Shown: positions 8,278 through 17,830 of the stretch, piece by piece
How the letters are laid out: the number at the start of each line of letters is the position of its first letter
How positions within the stretch are numbered: the first letter of the stretch is position 1
Assembly: GCF_013839515.1 (NCBI RefSeq)
Contig: NZ_JACDNQ010000006.1
Coordinates: 110,587 to 174,586, forward strand
Reading direction: 5' to 3'
Origin: Natronomonas salinimetallica
GTDB taxonomy: Archaea > Halobacteriota > Halobacteria > Halobacteriales > Haloarculaceae
DNA: 64,000 nucleotides
Notes under the pieces: generated by a model
The model's input: only the letters and a program-made list of their open reading frames with translations
What the model was told of the DNA's origin: nothing
Database searches by the model: none
Program-made: the position numbers and the translations under genes

Positions 8278-9452
8278 TCGCCAAGTTCGGTGGAACGAGC
8301 CTCGGGAACGGCGACCGGGTCAACCGGGCCGCCGACTCGATCGCGGCCGCGGTCAACGAGGGCCACGAGGTCGCCGTCGTCGCGAGCGCGATGGGATCGA
8401 CGACCGACTTCCTGCTCGATGCGATCACCTTCGAAGCCGACGAGGCCGACGAGGCGGAGATCGTCTCGATGGGCGAGCGGACCTCCGTCCGGATGCTGAA
8501 AGCCGCCCTCGGGGCCCGCGGGATCGACGCGAAGTTCCTCGAACCCGGTACCGAGGAGTGGCCCGTCATCACCGACGAACACGGTCAAGTCGACGTCGAG
8601 GAGACCCAACGGCGCGCGAAACAACTCGCCGCGGACATGGCCGCCGAGGGGTACGTCCCCGTTCTCACCGGCTTTCTCGCACAGGATCACGCGGGCAACG
8701 TGACGACGCTCGGCCGTGGCGGATCCGATACGACGGCCGTCATGCTCGGCAACTACATGAGCGCCGACGAGGTCGTCATCATCACCGACGTCGAGGGCGT
8801 CATGACCGGCGACCCACGGGTCGTCGAGGGTGCGCGCAACGTCGGTGAGATCACCGTCGACGAACTCCGGAACCTCTCGTTCCGCGGAGCGGAGGTCGTC
8901 GCGCCGTCGGCGCTCTCCTACAAGACCGGAGAGATGACCGTCCGGGTCGCCCACTACCAACACGGCGACTTGCTGCACGGCGGCACCACGATAGAGGGAC
9001 AGTTCGAGAACCTCATCGACATGCGCGAGGAGCCGCTGGCGTGTCTGACCGCCGCCGGACGGGCGATCAGGAACTCCCCCGGCGTCCTCTCGGATCTCTC
9101 CGCCGTCCTCGCCGACGCCGATATCAACGTCGACGCCGTCGCAAGCGGGATGGACTCGGTGTCGTTTTACGTCGACTCGGACGTCGCCGAGCGCGCCGAG
9201 ACCGTCCTCCACCAGGCGGTCATCGACCTCGACGAACTTTCGAGCGTGACCGTCGACGACGACATCGCCGTCATCCGGATCACCGGCGGCGAACTCCCCA
9301 ACCAGTCCGGGATCCTCCAGGAGATCATCGCCCCGCTCGCGGACAAGCACATCAACGTCCAGGATTTGATCACGAGCGCGACGTCGATCGCGGTGTTCCT
9401 CGAGTGGGACGAGCGCGAGGAGGCCCTCGGAATCATCCAGGATGCGGTGTGA
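8268..9452 (+). CDS. Aspartate kinase
   Basis: Catalyses ATP-dependent phosphorylation of aspartate, the first step to threonine, methionine and lysine. At 394 residues it is the monofunctional length. The amino-acid kinase domain begins VAKFGGTSLGNGDRV, with VSMGERTS, LGRGGSDTTAVML and TDVEGVMTGDPR; the C-terminal third has two ACT domains (GVLSDLSAVLADADINVDAV and GILQEIIAPLADKHINVQDL) expected to bind feedback inhibitors. ATG 8268 directly precedes the conserved start. No homoserine dehydrogenase is fused or adjacent. A 13-codon frame overlaps the start. Confidence 0.95.
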   Translation: MRVVAKFGGTSLGNGDRVNRAADSIAAAVNEGHEVAVVASAMGSTTDFLLDAITFEADEADEAEIVSMGERTSVRMLKAALGARGIDAKFLEPGTEEWPVITDEHGQVDVEETQRRAKQLAADMAAEGYVPVLTGFLAQDHAGNVTTLGRGGSDTTAVMLGNYMSADEVVIITDVEGVMTGDPRVVEGARNVGEITVDELRNLSFRGAEVVAPSALSYKTGEMTVRVAHYQHGDLLHGGTTIEGQFENLIDMREEPLACLTAAGRAIRNSPGVLSDLSAVLADADINVDAVASGMDSVSFYVDSDVAERAETVLHQAVIDLDELSSVTVDDDIAVIRITGGELPNQSGILQEIIAPLADKHINVQDLITSATSIAVFLEWDEREEALGIIQDAV

Positions 9453-9490
9453 ACGGCCGTTTTATCTTTCGGCGGGCGTGATCTCCGGCC

Positions 9491-9949
9491 ATGCGAGTCG
9501 CCGTCATCGGCGGATCGAGCGTCGGTACACGGACGCACGAACACGCACACCGGGTCGGTCGTCTGCTCGGCGAGCGCGGCCATACCGTCGTCTGCGGCGG
9601 ATTGGGTGGCGTCATGGCGGCGGCCTGTGAGGGCGCGGCGGCGTCCGGCGCGGAGACGATCGGGATCCTTCCGGGCGGGGACCCCGAGGCGGCCAACGAG
9701 TGGGTGACGACGCCGATAGCCACCGGCCTCGGCAACGCTCGAAACGTCCTCGTGGTCCGCAACGGTGAGGCCGCGATCGCGATCGACGGTGCGGCCGGGA
9801 CCCTCTCGGAGATCGGCCACGCGCTGGATTTCGGCCGGCCGGTCGCGGGCCTGAAAGCGGGCGATCCCGGCCTCGACGGGTTCGAGCGCGTCTCGACGCC
9901 GGCGGAAGCCGTCGCACACGTCGAAGACGCGGTGTCGGGTCGGGACTGA
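9491..9949 (+). CDS. LOG-family (TIGR00725-type) nucleotide-binding protein
   Basis: Rossmann-like 152-residue protein. It starts MRVAVIGGSSVGTRTHEHAH and contains VVCGGLGGVMAAACEGA, the GGxxGxM signature of the SLOG/LOG superfamily, and later GAAGTLSEIGHALDFGRP, which resembles the PGGxGTxxE motif of cytokinin-activating relatives but without the PGG. Related proteins bind or hydrolyse nucleotide ligands; actual function is unknown. It follows the aspartate kinase stop by 38 bp and may be co-transcribed. Confidence 0.8.
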   Translation: MRVAVIGGSSVGTRTHEHAHRVGRLLGERGHTVVCGGLGGVMAAACEGAAASGAETIGILPGGDPEAANEWVTTPIATGLGNARNVLVVRNGEAAIAIDGAAGTLSEIGHALDFGRPVAGLKAGDPGLDGFERVSTPAEAVAHVEDAVSGRD

Positions 9950-10123
9950 TGCTGCCGGCTATCCGCTCGTGACGCGATCGCAACACCGGCGTGCGAATCG
10001 CTCGACGTCGGTATCGCCGGGTGCATGGAGGCGAAGACGGCCTCGGGCGGCATCCAGACGCCGAGACTCGACAGCACCGGCCGCGAACAGGGAACATTTG
10101 TGGGCGCGCCGATAACGATCGGT

Positions 10124-12037
10124 ATGTCCGACGACCAGGGGGGCTTCGAGGACATCCGCGAGAGCCTCGATGGACACCCGATCCGGAGCCTTCTGGCCTA
10201 CGCGCGGCCCTACTGGCTGCGATTGAGCGTCGGCGTGTGTACCTCCTTTCTGACGCGGTTCGCCCGCCTCGTGCCGCCCATCATCGTCGCAACGGCGATC
10301 GACCGGGTCGTGTTACAGTCCGGTGAGCCGGGGCTCCTGGCCAACGCGGGGATCGTCCCCGGCGGAGAGATCGCCGGCGAGGCCGCCCGGATCGCGCTTT
10401 TAGAGCGGCTCGTCGTCATCGCGGTGGTGGCGTATCTCCTCCGCTCTGTGACCCGGTTTGCCTCCCGATACCTCCTCCAGTCCACCGCCCAGAAGGTTCA
10501 ACGGGACCTCCGCAACGACACCTACGACCACCTCCAGCACCTCTCGATGGACTTTTTCGTCTCACATCAGACCGGCGGGATGATGTCGATCCTCAACAGC
10601 GACATCAACCGCCTGGAGCAGTTTCTCAACACCGAATTCCGTCAGTTGATCCGTGTCATCGCGACCGTCGGCGGGATCTCCGTCGTCCTCTGGACGTACT
10701 CGCCGAAACTCGCGCTCGTCGCGCTCGCGCCGGTCCCGATCATCGGCCTCGCGAGCGGGCTCTTTCTCAGGTGGATCGAACCGCGATACAAATCCATCCG
10801 GGAGACGGTGGCTCGGCTGAACACGCGCCTCGAAAACAACCTCGGCGGCACCGCGGTCATCAAGGCGTTCAACCGCCACGCCTTCGAGCGCGACCGGGTC
10901 GCAGAACACAGCCAGACCTACCACGACGAGAAGGTGGCGGCGCTGCGCATCCGGCGGGCGTTCTTTGCGTCCCTGCGGCTGACGACCGGGATCGTCTTCG
11001 TGCTCGCGCTCTTCATCGGCGGGACGGACATCATCCTCGGCGATCCCGGTGCCCTGTCGGCCGGCGCGTTCGCGCTGTTTTTTTTGTATCTCCGCCGGCT
11101 GTACTCGCCGATGCGCCGGGTCGGAAAGTCGGCGAACAAATACCAGCTCGCGAAATCGAGCGCCGAGCGCGTCTTCGGGCTGCTCGGCGAGGAGCCGACG
11201 GTGACCGAACTGGCGGACCCACACGCTCCAGAGCGCGTACGCGGCGACGTCGCCTTCGAGGACGTGACCTTCGGCTACGGCGACCGCGAGCCCGTAATCC
11301 GGGACGTCTCACTCGACGTGCCCGCGGGGACGACGGTCGGGCTGGCGGGGCCGACCGGCGCGGGGAAATCGACGCTGTTGAAACTGTTGGCCCGGTTTCA
11401 CGACGTCGACTCGGGAGCCGTTCGCGTCGACGGCGTCGACGTCCGCGAATACAGCCTCCGGGCGCTCAGAGAGGGGATCGCGATCGTCGAACAGAACCCC
11501 TATCTGTTCTCGGGGACCGTCGCCGAGAACATCGCCTACGGCGACCACGAGGTACTGGAGGCCGAGTGGAAGGGCGAACGCGTCCCCGACGGGGACGCCC
11601 GCGATCGGATCGTCAGGGCCGCACAGGCGGCCGAAGCCCACGAGTTCATCGACGAACTGCCGGAGGGCTACGACACGCTCGTCGGCGAGCGCGGCGTGAA
11701 ACTCTCCGGCGGCCAGCGTCAGCGGCTCGCCATCGCCCGCGCGCTGCTCAATGACCCCTCGATCATCGTCTTCGACGAGGCGACCTCCGACGTGGACACC
11801 GAGACGGAGGAACTCATCCAAACGAGCCTGGATCGGCTCATCGCCGACCGGACCGCCTTCGTCATCGCCCACCGGCTCTCGACGATCAGGGACGCCGATA
11901 GGATCGTCGTCATGGACGACGGCGAGATCGTCGAGTCGGGGACCCACGGGGAGTTGCTCGACGCCGACGGCGAGTACGCGGCGCTGTGGCGGGCACAGGC
12001 GGACTCGGAGGCGTCCGTTCGGCCCCCGACGAAGTGA
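10124..12037 (+). CDS. ABC transporter, fused permease and ATPase (MsbA-like exporter)
   Basis: Half-transporter of 637 residues acting as a homodimeric or heterodimeric exporter. The N-terminal membrane domain has six expected helices, including the stretch VSHQTGGMMSILNSDINRLE typical of lipid or multidrug exporters. The C-terminal ATPase has Walker A GPTGAGKST, Q-loop EQNPYLFSG, signature LSGGQRQRL, Walker B IIVFDEATSDVD and switch histidine IAHRLST. ATG 10124 gives the conserved haloarchaeal-style start MSDDQGGFED; the frame is open 33 codons upstream. Substrate is unknown; it precedes an asparagine-synthetase-like gene and the S-layer gene, so a surface-polymer role is possible. Confidence 0.92.
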   Translation: MSDDQGGFEDIRESLDGHPIRSLLAYARPYWLRLSVGVCTSFLTRFARLVPPIIVATAIDRVVLQSGEPGLLANAGIVPGGEIAGEAARIALLERLVVIAVVAYLLRSVTRFASRYLLQSTAQKVQRDLRNDTYDHLQHLSMDFFVSHQTGGMMSILNSDINRLEQFLNTEFRQLIRVIATVGGISVVLWTYSPKLALVALAPVPIIGLASGLFLRWIEPRYKSIRETVARLNTRLENNLGGTAVIKAFNRHAFERDRVAEHSQTYHDEKVAALRIRRAFFASLRLTTGIVFVLALFIGGTDIILGDPGALSAGAFALFFLYLRRLYSPMRRVGKSANKYQLAKSSAERVFGLLGEEPTVTELADPHAPERVRGDVAFEDVTFGYGDREPVIRDVSLDVPAGTTVGLAGPTGAGKSTLLKLLARFHDVDSGAVRVDGVDVREYSLRALREGIAIVEQNPYLFSGTVAENIAYGDHEVLEAEWKGERVPDGDARDRIVRAAQAAEAHEFIDELPEGYDTLVGERGVKLSGGQRQRLAIARALLNDPSIIVFDEATSDVDTETEELIQTSLDRLIADRTAFVIAHRLSTIRDADRIVVMDDGEIVESGTHGELLDADGEYAALWRAQADSEASVRPPTK

Positions 12038-12217
12038 CGCCAACGCTCGGGAGTCCTCCGCGTTCACCTCACGTCTCGAAGCCCGCCGCCTCGAGTGCCC
12101 CAAGCAGCGGCTGCGCCGGAGCGATCGGAGAGAGCCGCTCGGCGTGTACTGGGTGAAGCTGGCTCGAATGGCCGGATTAGACAACGCATTAGTGGCCCCA
12201 CGCCGGAGCGTCGCACA
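12038..12217. other. Spacer between ABC exporter and asparagine-synthetase-like gene
   Basis: On the minus strand a 34-codon frame ends at 12069 with GALEAAGFET, like the C-terminal end of a lost gene, but it has no start codon and is closed upstream by a stop. I could not assign it. No repeats or RNA structures were seen. Confidence 0.35.
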
Positions 12218-13492
12218 ATGGATTCCGCTGACCGGTGGTACACCGACGACACCAAACGCAACTCGTTTCTGGGCTATCGGTACGTCATCGACGGGGTCGA
12301 CATCCCGGAGTGGATCTACGCGGTCACGGGCGATTCTATCGACGTCGCGTCCACAGCGGCGCTGCTCTCGCGGGGAAAACAAGCACTGGAGACGGCGTTC
12401 GACCGCTCGCTCGCCGATGTCGAACCCGATGCGGTTCACGTCGTCCCGCTATCCGCCGGCTACGACTCCAGAACGATCCTCGCGGAGTTGATAGAGCGCG
12501 TCGACCCCGCAGACATCCGGTGTGTCACCTATGGAACGCCAGGTGGATTCAATTACGAGATCGCTCCACGGGTCGCCAAGGCCGCGGGCGTCGACCACCA
12601 CCGGATCGATCTCACGCCGGGGGAGTACGACTGGACCGTCGACGGGCTGATCCGAGAGGCTCGAACGCAGGCCACCCCGTCGTCACTGTTCGGCGACAAC
12701 GGCGTCCTCCAGTCGTTCTTCGAGGAGGTCGACGCCGCCACCGAGACGCCCTGCTATCTCTGGAGTGGCTACCTCGGTGGCGAAAGCGGTGGCGCACACC
12801 TCGACCCCTCGGTCGAGTCGTGGGCCGACGCCATCGACTCGTTTCTCGAATTGAACTACCAACACGACAACCTCACCGCCCCCGAGTTCGACCCCCGATC
12901 CGTCCTCCCCGACGAGCCGCTGTGTGACCCCGCGACGCTCCGCTACGAGGAGCAACTCGATTACGGCATCCGACAACAACACTACATCGATACCCACACC
13001 GACCCCCACGAGAAGACGCCCTTCACCGATCCAGCGTGGCTACACTTCGCGTTCAACATCCCCGACGAAATGCGGGTCGGCCAGGACGTCTACGAGCGTC
13101 TCCTCCTCGAGAGGCATCCATCGCTGTTCGAGTTGCCGACGGCGCGGACCAACGGCCTGCCGATCACCGCCCCGGCGTGGCGACAGAAACTCCAGTGGCT
13201 CAGGAAGGTCGTCCTTCCCTATGGCATCCAACAGCTCAGCGTCGACCTCCGGCACCCGGCACTGATGCACTTCGATAAGAACAACGCACTCCGGCACAAC
13301 CCCCAGCTCCGGTCGTTAGTCGAGGAGTTACTCGCGTCGTTGGATCGGCGCGGACTCGTCAAGTGGGTCGACATCGACCGGCTGCTGCCCCGACATCGAC
13401 GCCCGCTCAATTTCAAAAACTACGGCTGGGAACTGCTCGTACTCGCGTCGCTTGAGATACACATCCGATCGATCGAGCGTCAGACGGACTGA
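12218..13492 (+). CDS. Asparagine synthetase-like PP-loop amidotransferase
   Basis: A 424-residue protein with the ATP-pyrophosphatase domain of asparagine synthetase B. The PP-loop is VVPLSAGYDSRTIL near residues 72-85, where SGGxDS of the family is SAGYDS. The N-terminal glutaminase domain (Cys2) is absent: the protein starts MDSADRWYTDDTKRN, so it probably uses ammonia or a different amine. Such proteins in archaea often lie in surface-glycan loci; here it lies between an ABC exporter and the S-layer gene. The ATG at 12218 was chosen because the preceding open codons lack family similarity. Substrate remains unknown. Confidence 0.75.
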   Translation: MDSADRWYTDDTKRNSFLGYRYVIDGVDIPEWIYAVTGDSIDVASTAALLSRGKQALETAFDRSLADVEPDAVHVVPLSAGYDSRTILAELIERVDPADIRCVTYGTPGGFNYEIAPRVAKAAGVDHHRIDLTPGEYDWTVDGLIREARTQATPSSLFGDNGVLQSFFEEVDAATETPCYLWSGYLGGESGGAHLDPSVESWADAIDSFLELNYQHDNLTAPEFDPRSVLPDEPLCDPATLRYEEQLDYGIRQQHYIDTHTDPHEKTPFTDPAWLHFAFNIPDEMRVGQDVYERLLLERHPSLFELPTARTNGLPITAPAWRQKLQWLRKVVLPYGIQQLSVDLRHPALMHFDKNNALRHNPQLRSLVEELLASLDRRGLVKWVDIDRLLPRHRRPLNFKNYGWELLVLASLEIHIRSIERQTD

Positions 13493-13529
13493 TCGGGCGG
13501 GCTGTGGATTCGCTGGAGAAGCCCTTCTA

Positions 13530-13638
13530 ATACTGTCGGACGTAATTTCGTGAATACCTGAATCGTTTAGATAGACGAAACCGTACTGTAACACGACGCT
13601 CAGAGATTTTCGATTCAAGTAGTTACGTCCGACAGTAT
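13530..13638. mobile_element. MITE-like element, type 2, intact
   Basis: A 109-bp element with perfect 16-bp terminal inverted repeats, ATACTGTCGGACGTAA at 13530-13545 and its complement at 13623-13638. Internal sequence is AT-richer than the surroundings and encodes nothing. The termini share ATACTG-N2-GGAC with the type 1 elements, suggesting mobilisation by one related transposase family. A degenerate relative lies at 4042-4135. Confidence 0.75.
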
Positions 13639-13766
13639 AAAGAGACGTCGGGAGCGGAGCGCGCTGGCACTGGTGACGTGGTGAGGTATGTTTCCGGGCC
13701 ATCAAGCGCCGGCGCTGGCGCTCTCGGGACGTCGCGTCGTGAAAAATGAAAGCCGCACCGCGAAAC

Positions 13767-13820
13767 CGCACAGCACAGCACAGCACAGCACCGCACAGCA
13801 CCGCACAGCACCGCACCGCA
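13767..13820 (-). repeat. Pentamer repeat array downstream of S-layer gene
   Basis: About eleven tandem five-base units, CAGCA or CCGCA on the plus strand, equal to TGCTG or TGCGG in the direction of S-layer transcription. Related pentamer arrays occur at 17611-17640, 43996-44070 and 45661-45776. Confidence 0.8.
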
Positions 13821-13825
13821 AAGGG

Positions 13826-13854
13826 GACTGAAATCGGGCGTGTGCCCGGATTCA
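13826..13854 (-). terminator. Probable transcription terminator of the S-layer gene
   Basis: An inverted repeat of 13 bp per arm with two mismatches (ACTGAAATCGGGC against ACTGAATCCGGGC) around a short loop, about 27 bp after the S-layer stop codon. Read on the minus strand it is followed shortly by CCCCTTTG. Confidence 0.5.
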
Positions 13855-13880
13855 GTTAGTTGTCAGACGCGGTGTCCGAG

Positions 13881-16800
13881 TTATGCGTTCCGTCGGGCTG
13901 CCAGCAGTGCAGCGCCGAGGAGCGCAACGAGCGCGATGACAGCGCCGAAGCCGGGCTGACCTTCGGGTTCCTCGGTCGGCTCGGGCGTCGGCTCTTCAGT
14001 CGGCTCGGGCGTCGGTTCCGGCGTCGGTTCCGGCGTCGGTTCCGGCGTCGGTTCCGGCGTCGCCGTCGGTTCCGGCGTTTCCTCGGCCATCTCGCCGAAG
14101 ACACCGTCGGCGGACTGGATCGAGCTTCCGCTGACTCGGAAGTCGACCTCTGCGAGGTCGCCCTCTTCGCGGTCACTGAAGTCCATCGTGGCCTCGAAGG
14201 TGCCGTCCTCACTGATGTCGACGTCCTGCGTGTTCAGGAAGCTCTCGGTCTCGCCGCGCTGGCGGACGCGAACCGTCGCGTCGGAGCCGGGGGCGACGTT
14301 CGTCGTTCCCGTGATCGTCGTCTCGTTAGCCGCCGAGATGACGACTTCGTCGTCCTCGTTCAGGTTGTCGAACGTAGCCGAGCGTGCCTCGAAGTTGAAG
14401 GAAGCGCTCGTGATGGCGCCGCCATCAGCTGCGAAGTACGGGTAGGCTTCGTCGCCGTCGGTCAGAGTCCCGTCAGCGGCGGAGCCGAACGGACCGAACT
14501 GGGTGTCAGTGTTGCTGTTGACACCGCCACTGTCACCGGCGAACTCGAAGCGATCCTCGCCGTCAGTCTCGTATTCGAGGCTGACTTCGTAGGTGTCGCC
14601 CGCGTTCAGGTCACCGGTGAACGGCTCGGAGTCCGTATCAGCGATGATGTAGAGCTCGCCGTTCTCGTTGTCGACGAGCACGTTCACGTCACTCGAGCTC
14701 TGCGTGAGGTCGATCTCGTTTGCGCCTTGGTTGCCGATGTCGTCCTCGTTCTCGAAGGTCAGCGTGATACCCTCGCCAGCCTGTCCGCCCTCAGCGTTGA
14801 GCGCGAGCTGGTCGAGAATGTCGCCATCGAAGTTCTCCTCTTCGTCCGGGATGACCGGATCGAAGTCGCCGTCGTTGAGGGCCACCATGTGGCCGTAGAG
14901 GCCGGAGGCCTCGATCTGGACGACGAGTTTGTCGTCAAGGGCGACCTCCTCGCTCTGCGTGAGCGGGGACTCCTCGACGAGCTCTTGGATCGTGTCGTAT
15001 TCGTCAGCGTTCTCCTCGGGACCAACCCAGACGTTGGTCTCGCCGAGGGTCGGCTGCTCGAGGTTGAGCGTCGAGAAGCCGTCCTCGTCCTCCACGCTGG
15101 ATTCGCCGCTGTCAGCGTAGAAGTAATCGTTCGTCGTCGCGGTCATGTCGTAGTCCGTCGGCTGGATCGGACGGATCAGCTGATCCTTCGGATCGTCACT
15201 GGCCTGATCCAGCGTGTCGAGCTCCTCCAGGTAGGCCTGGAAGCGCTCTTTGTCGGTCGGATTCTGGTTCGGACTGAACAGACTATCGCTCGTGCTGTCG
15301 CCGTCAGTGAACCGCGGCGCGTCGAGTTCCTCACTACCATCGAACGGACCGGTGAAGCCACCGGTGTTGTCGAAGCCGCTGGTGATGAGACTCTCGGCGA
15401 TGTCGTCCTCGGAGTACAGCACCTGTTCGGTCGGCGCGTCGGTGCCGATCGTCCGAGTGTTGAGATAGAACTCGACGTTGTTGTCGTCGTCGTCATCCTC
15501 GAGGTAGAGGATGTCGACGAAGTCGGAGCTCTCACTGCCGAACTGGACGTAGGTTCCGTCAGTATCCTCCAGATCGGCGGAGACGCGAACGACGTCACCG
15601 GCGGTCTGGGTGAGTGTGCTGTCGCCGAAGTCGACGGAGGCATCCTGCTCGTTGACTTGGATGGTCGTCGAGTCGGTCGCTTCCGTGTCGTCACCGTCAA
15701 CGGTGACGTTGTACTCGGCGTCGTCGATGTCAGCGAAGCTCACATCGTGTTCGGGGTTGCTGATCTGTCGCAGGACAATCTTCTCGCCGGCGTCTTCCTC
15801 GTCGGAGTCGTAGACAAGGGCGTTGAACGGATTCAGCGCACTACCGAGCAGGTTTCCGACCGACACCTGCCGGTTGGTTCCGCTGTTGTCGGAGACAGTA
15901 ACCAGCGTTCCGGTGCTGACTTGGAGATTGTCGTCGCGGTTGGTTGTGACCGCGCTGGTGGCGTTGTTGACGATCGCGTCAGTAACGGCAGCAGCGGTGA
16001 AGTCTTGGTTACCAGCGCTGTCAGTCGCGATGCTGTCAACGTTGGAGTTTTGGATGTTTGCCGACGTGATGAAGACCTGTGCGAGTTCGCCCTCGTCGAG
16101 ATCGCCATCAGCCGAAATGTTGGCGTCGTAGTTGTTCCGGTTGGAGTCGATCTCGAGTTCTGCGATGGCGTCGTCACCCTCGTCAGTGACGGGGGTGTCG
16201 TCCTCGTTGAACTCGATCGAGAGGTCCTGCAGGACGACTTCGAAGGTGTCGCCCTCGTCAGGGTTGGTCGGGAGGTTGCCGCCACGGACGAAGTAGTCGC
16301 CTTCGTCAAGGTCGTCCGTGTCAGCGACGAGGAAGTACTCGTTGCTGTTGAGCGTCCCGTCCGCGAAGGCCGGAAGCTCAGCGCTGCTGCCAGTACCGTC
16401 AGCCTGGTAGAGGGTCAGATCTTCGACCTGTGAGCTGGATTCGACCGTCCCAGTGTCGAAGGAGTCGACCTCGCGAAGGACATAGTCGTTACCGCTGGAG
16501 ATGTCGCTGCCAGTGATGACGACGTCCTGTCCTTGGTAGATGGACGAGCTCGGGCCGTTATCGAAGTTGACGTTAGCGCCGGTAGTGGTGCCGGTCGTCG
16601 TCAGGTCAGCAGTGTCTTCGTCAACATTGCCGTTCGAGTCTGCGAGATCGATGTCTGCAGTATAGGTAGCCGCATCAGGATTAACTGCGGGCGAAACAGT
16701 CACCGAAACTTGATCGCCTGCAGTAAGTGCCTGTGCGGCACCGTTATCCGTGATTTCGATCTCATTTTGTGATTGAGTGATGGCGACACCGGAGGTGATG

Positions 16801-17600
16801 TCCGTAGTGCCAACCTCCACAGTGTCGACCGTTGCGCCGCTGAGGTCACCGTTTGCGTTCGGGAAATTAACGCTGTCGAACGTAACGGTCATCCGCTGGA
16901 AGTTGCCACCCTGCTGGGCGATCGATGAGCCAGGGATGCTATCGACAGTTGCCGTAGCAGTGAACTCAGAGTTCTGACCTTCTGTGTCAGGGTTCACGCT
17001 GACGGATGAGCCGTCAAGAGTGCCAGGCGAGGCGGTCTGAACATTGATCACATCGGCGAACGTATCTGATGCCTGGGTCGTCCCAGTTCCGGTCGTTGTG
17101 ATAGTAACATCAGCGTTAACATCAGCCACTGTGTTTGCGGCAGTGTCAATTTCAGCCCCGGTGACAGTCACTGTCCCTGGGTCAACATCATTCTGGGACC
17201 CGTCCGCGGTGAGGGTGATTTCGATGTTGTTGTTACTATTTATCGCTACTTGACCATTGTTCGCGAACGGTGCGTTGTTCCCAAGAGAAACGGCAATATT
17301 GCCATCACCGTCAGCAAAGTTCACGCTATCACTTGCTTCAATAACAATCGTAGCCGTATCTATGTCCGTAGCGCCTTGATCGAAGACGCCAGTCTGCTCA
17401 AAGGATATTGACGGTTCTCCAGCGTCAGCTGTGTCGCGCGGTACATCTATACTGTTTGCCCCATCAATCTGGAAGTTAGATGGAGCACTTGCTGCCGCCG
17501 CGCCTCCAGCAAACGCTACTGTCCCTGCGAAGACCCACAGGAACATGAGCGCTGCCAGGAAGACGGCGCGCAGTTTCTTGTTGTTATAGTTTCGTGTCAT
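13881..17600 (-). CDS. csg: S-layer (cell surface) glycoprotein, PGF-CTERM
   Basis: Major surface-layer protein, 1239 residues. The signal peptide MTRNYNNKKLRAVFLAALMF carries the haloarchaeal surface-glycoprotein export signature (RAVFLAALM, FAGTVAFAGGAAA). The mature part is very acidic and threonine-rich with many N-linked sequons (for example NKT-type N-x-S/T sites) and beta-sandwich-like segments. The C terminus is a Pro-Thr-Glu spacer (repeats of TPEP) followed by QPGFGAVIALVALLGAALLA and basic residues, the PGF-CTERM tripartite signal for archaeosortase processing and lipid attachment. ATG 17600 begins the signal peptide, although the frame is open upstream. It is monocistronic, with a promoter about 230 bp upstream and pentamer repeats on both sides. 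Confidence 0.95.
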   Translation of the reverse strand: MTRNYNNKKLRAVFLAALMFLWVFAGTVAFAGGAAAASAPSNFQIDGANSIDVPRDTADAGEPSISFEQTGVFDQGATDIDTATIVIEASDSVNFADGDGNIAVSLGNNAPFANNGQVAINSNNNIEITLTADGSQNDVDPGTVTVTGAEIDTAANTVADVNADVTITTTGTGTTQASDTFADVINVQTASPGTLDGSSVSVNPDTEGQNSEFTATATVDSIPGSSIAQQGGNFQRMTVTFDSVNFPNANGDLSGATVDTVEVGTTDITSGVAITQSQNEIEITDNGAAQALTAGDQVSVTVSPAVNPDAATYTADIDLADSNGNVDEDTADLTTTGTTTGANVNFDNGPSSSIYQGQDVVITGSDISSGNDYVLREVDSFDTGTVESSSQVEDLTLYQADGTGSSAELPAFADGTLNSNEYFLVADTDDLDEGDYFVRGGNLPTNPDEGDTFEVVLQDLSIEFNEDDTPVTDEGDDAIAELEIDSNRNNYDANISADGDLDEGELAQVFITSANIQNSNVDSIATDSAGNQDFTAAAVTDAIVNNATSAVTTNRDDNLQVSTGTLVTVSDNSGTNRQVSVGNLLGSALNPFNALVYDSDEEDAGEKIVLRQISNPEHDVSFADIDDAEYNVTVDGDDTEATDSTTIQVNEQDASVDFGDSTLTQTAGDVVRVSADLEDTDGTYVQFGSESSDFVDILYLEDDDDDNNVEFYLNTRTIGTDAPTEQVLYSEDDIAESLITSGFDNTGGFTGPFDGSEELDAPRFTDGDSTSDSLFSPNQNPTDKERFQAYLEELDTLDQASDDPKDQLIRPIQPTDYDMTATTNDYFYADSGESSVEDEDGFSTLNLEQPTLGETNVWVGPEENADEYDTIQELVEESPLTQSEEVALDDKLVVQIEASGLYGHMVALNDGDFDPVIPDEEENFDGDILDQLALNAEGGQAGEGITLTFENEDDIGNQGANEIDLTQSSSDVNVLVDNENGELYIIADTDSEPFTGDLNAGDTYEVSLEYETDGEDRFEFAGDSGGVNSNTDTQFGPFGSAADGTLTDGDEAYPYFAADGGAITSASFNFEARSATFDNLNEDDEVVISAANETTITGTTNVAPGSDATVRVRQRGETESFLNTQDVDISEDGTFEATMDFSDREEGDLAEVDFRVSGSSIQSADGVFGEMAEETPEPTATPEPTPEPTPEPTPEPTPEPTEEPTPEPTEEPEGQPGFGAVIALVALLGAALLAARRNA

Positions 17601-17610
17601 GTGTTGTTTC

Positions 17611-17640
17611 GTACTGCATCGCACTGCATCGCATCGCAGT
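17611..17640 (-). repeat. Pentamer repeats in the S-layer leader
   Basis: Read on the minus strand, the leader contains consecutive five-base units TGCGA, TGCGA, TGCAG, TGCGA, TGCAG, starting about ten bases before the ATG. The unit is related to the TGCTG/TGCGG pentamers after the gene. Confidence 0.65.
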
Positions 17641-17830
17641 CGCCTACGTGGCCCGATTCCGCCGGGGTGTCTCCATCCACCCGGGATGGATAATCGACCG
17701 GATTCACGCCGACGCCACGAGCGCCGCGGTGTGTCGTGTCGTCCATCGTGGATCACCGTCGAACCCCACGTGCGTACTAGGCCGACTGCTCGTAGACCTG
17801 GGTAGGGGTACGGTCAGTTGTCGCATCGGA

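Larger units (their letters stand above)
13493..13880. other. Spacer with MITE, pentamer array and S-layer terminator
   Basis: The 388-bp stretch between converging genes holds the intact type 2 MITE (13530-13638), a pentamer repeat array (13767-13820) and an inverted repeat at 13826-13854 that probably terminates the S-layer transcript. The 130 bp between MITE and array show nothing recognisable. Confidence 0.7.
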
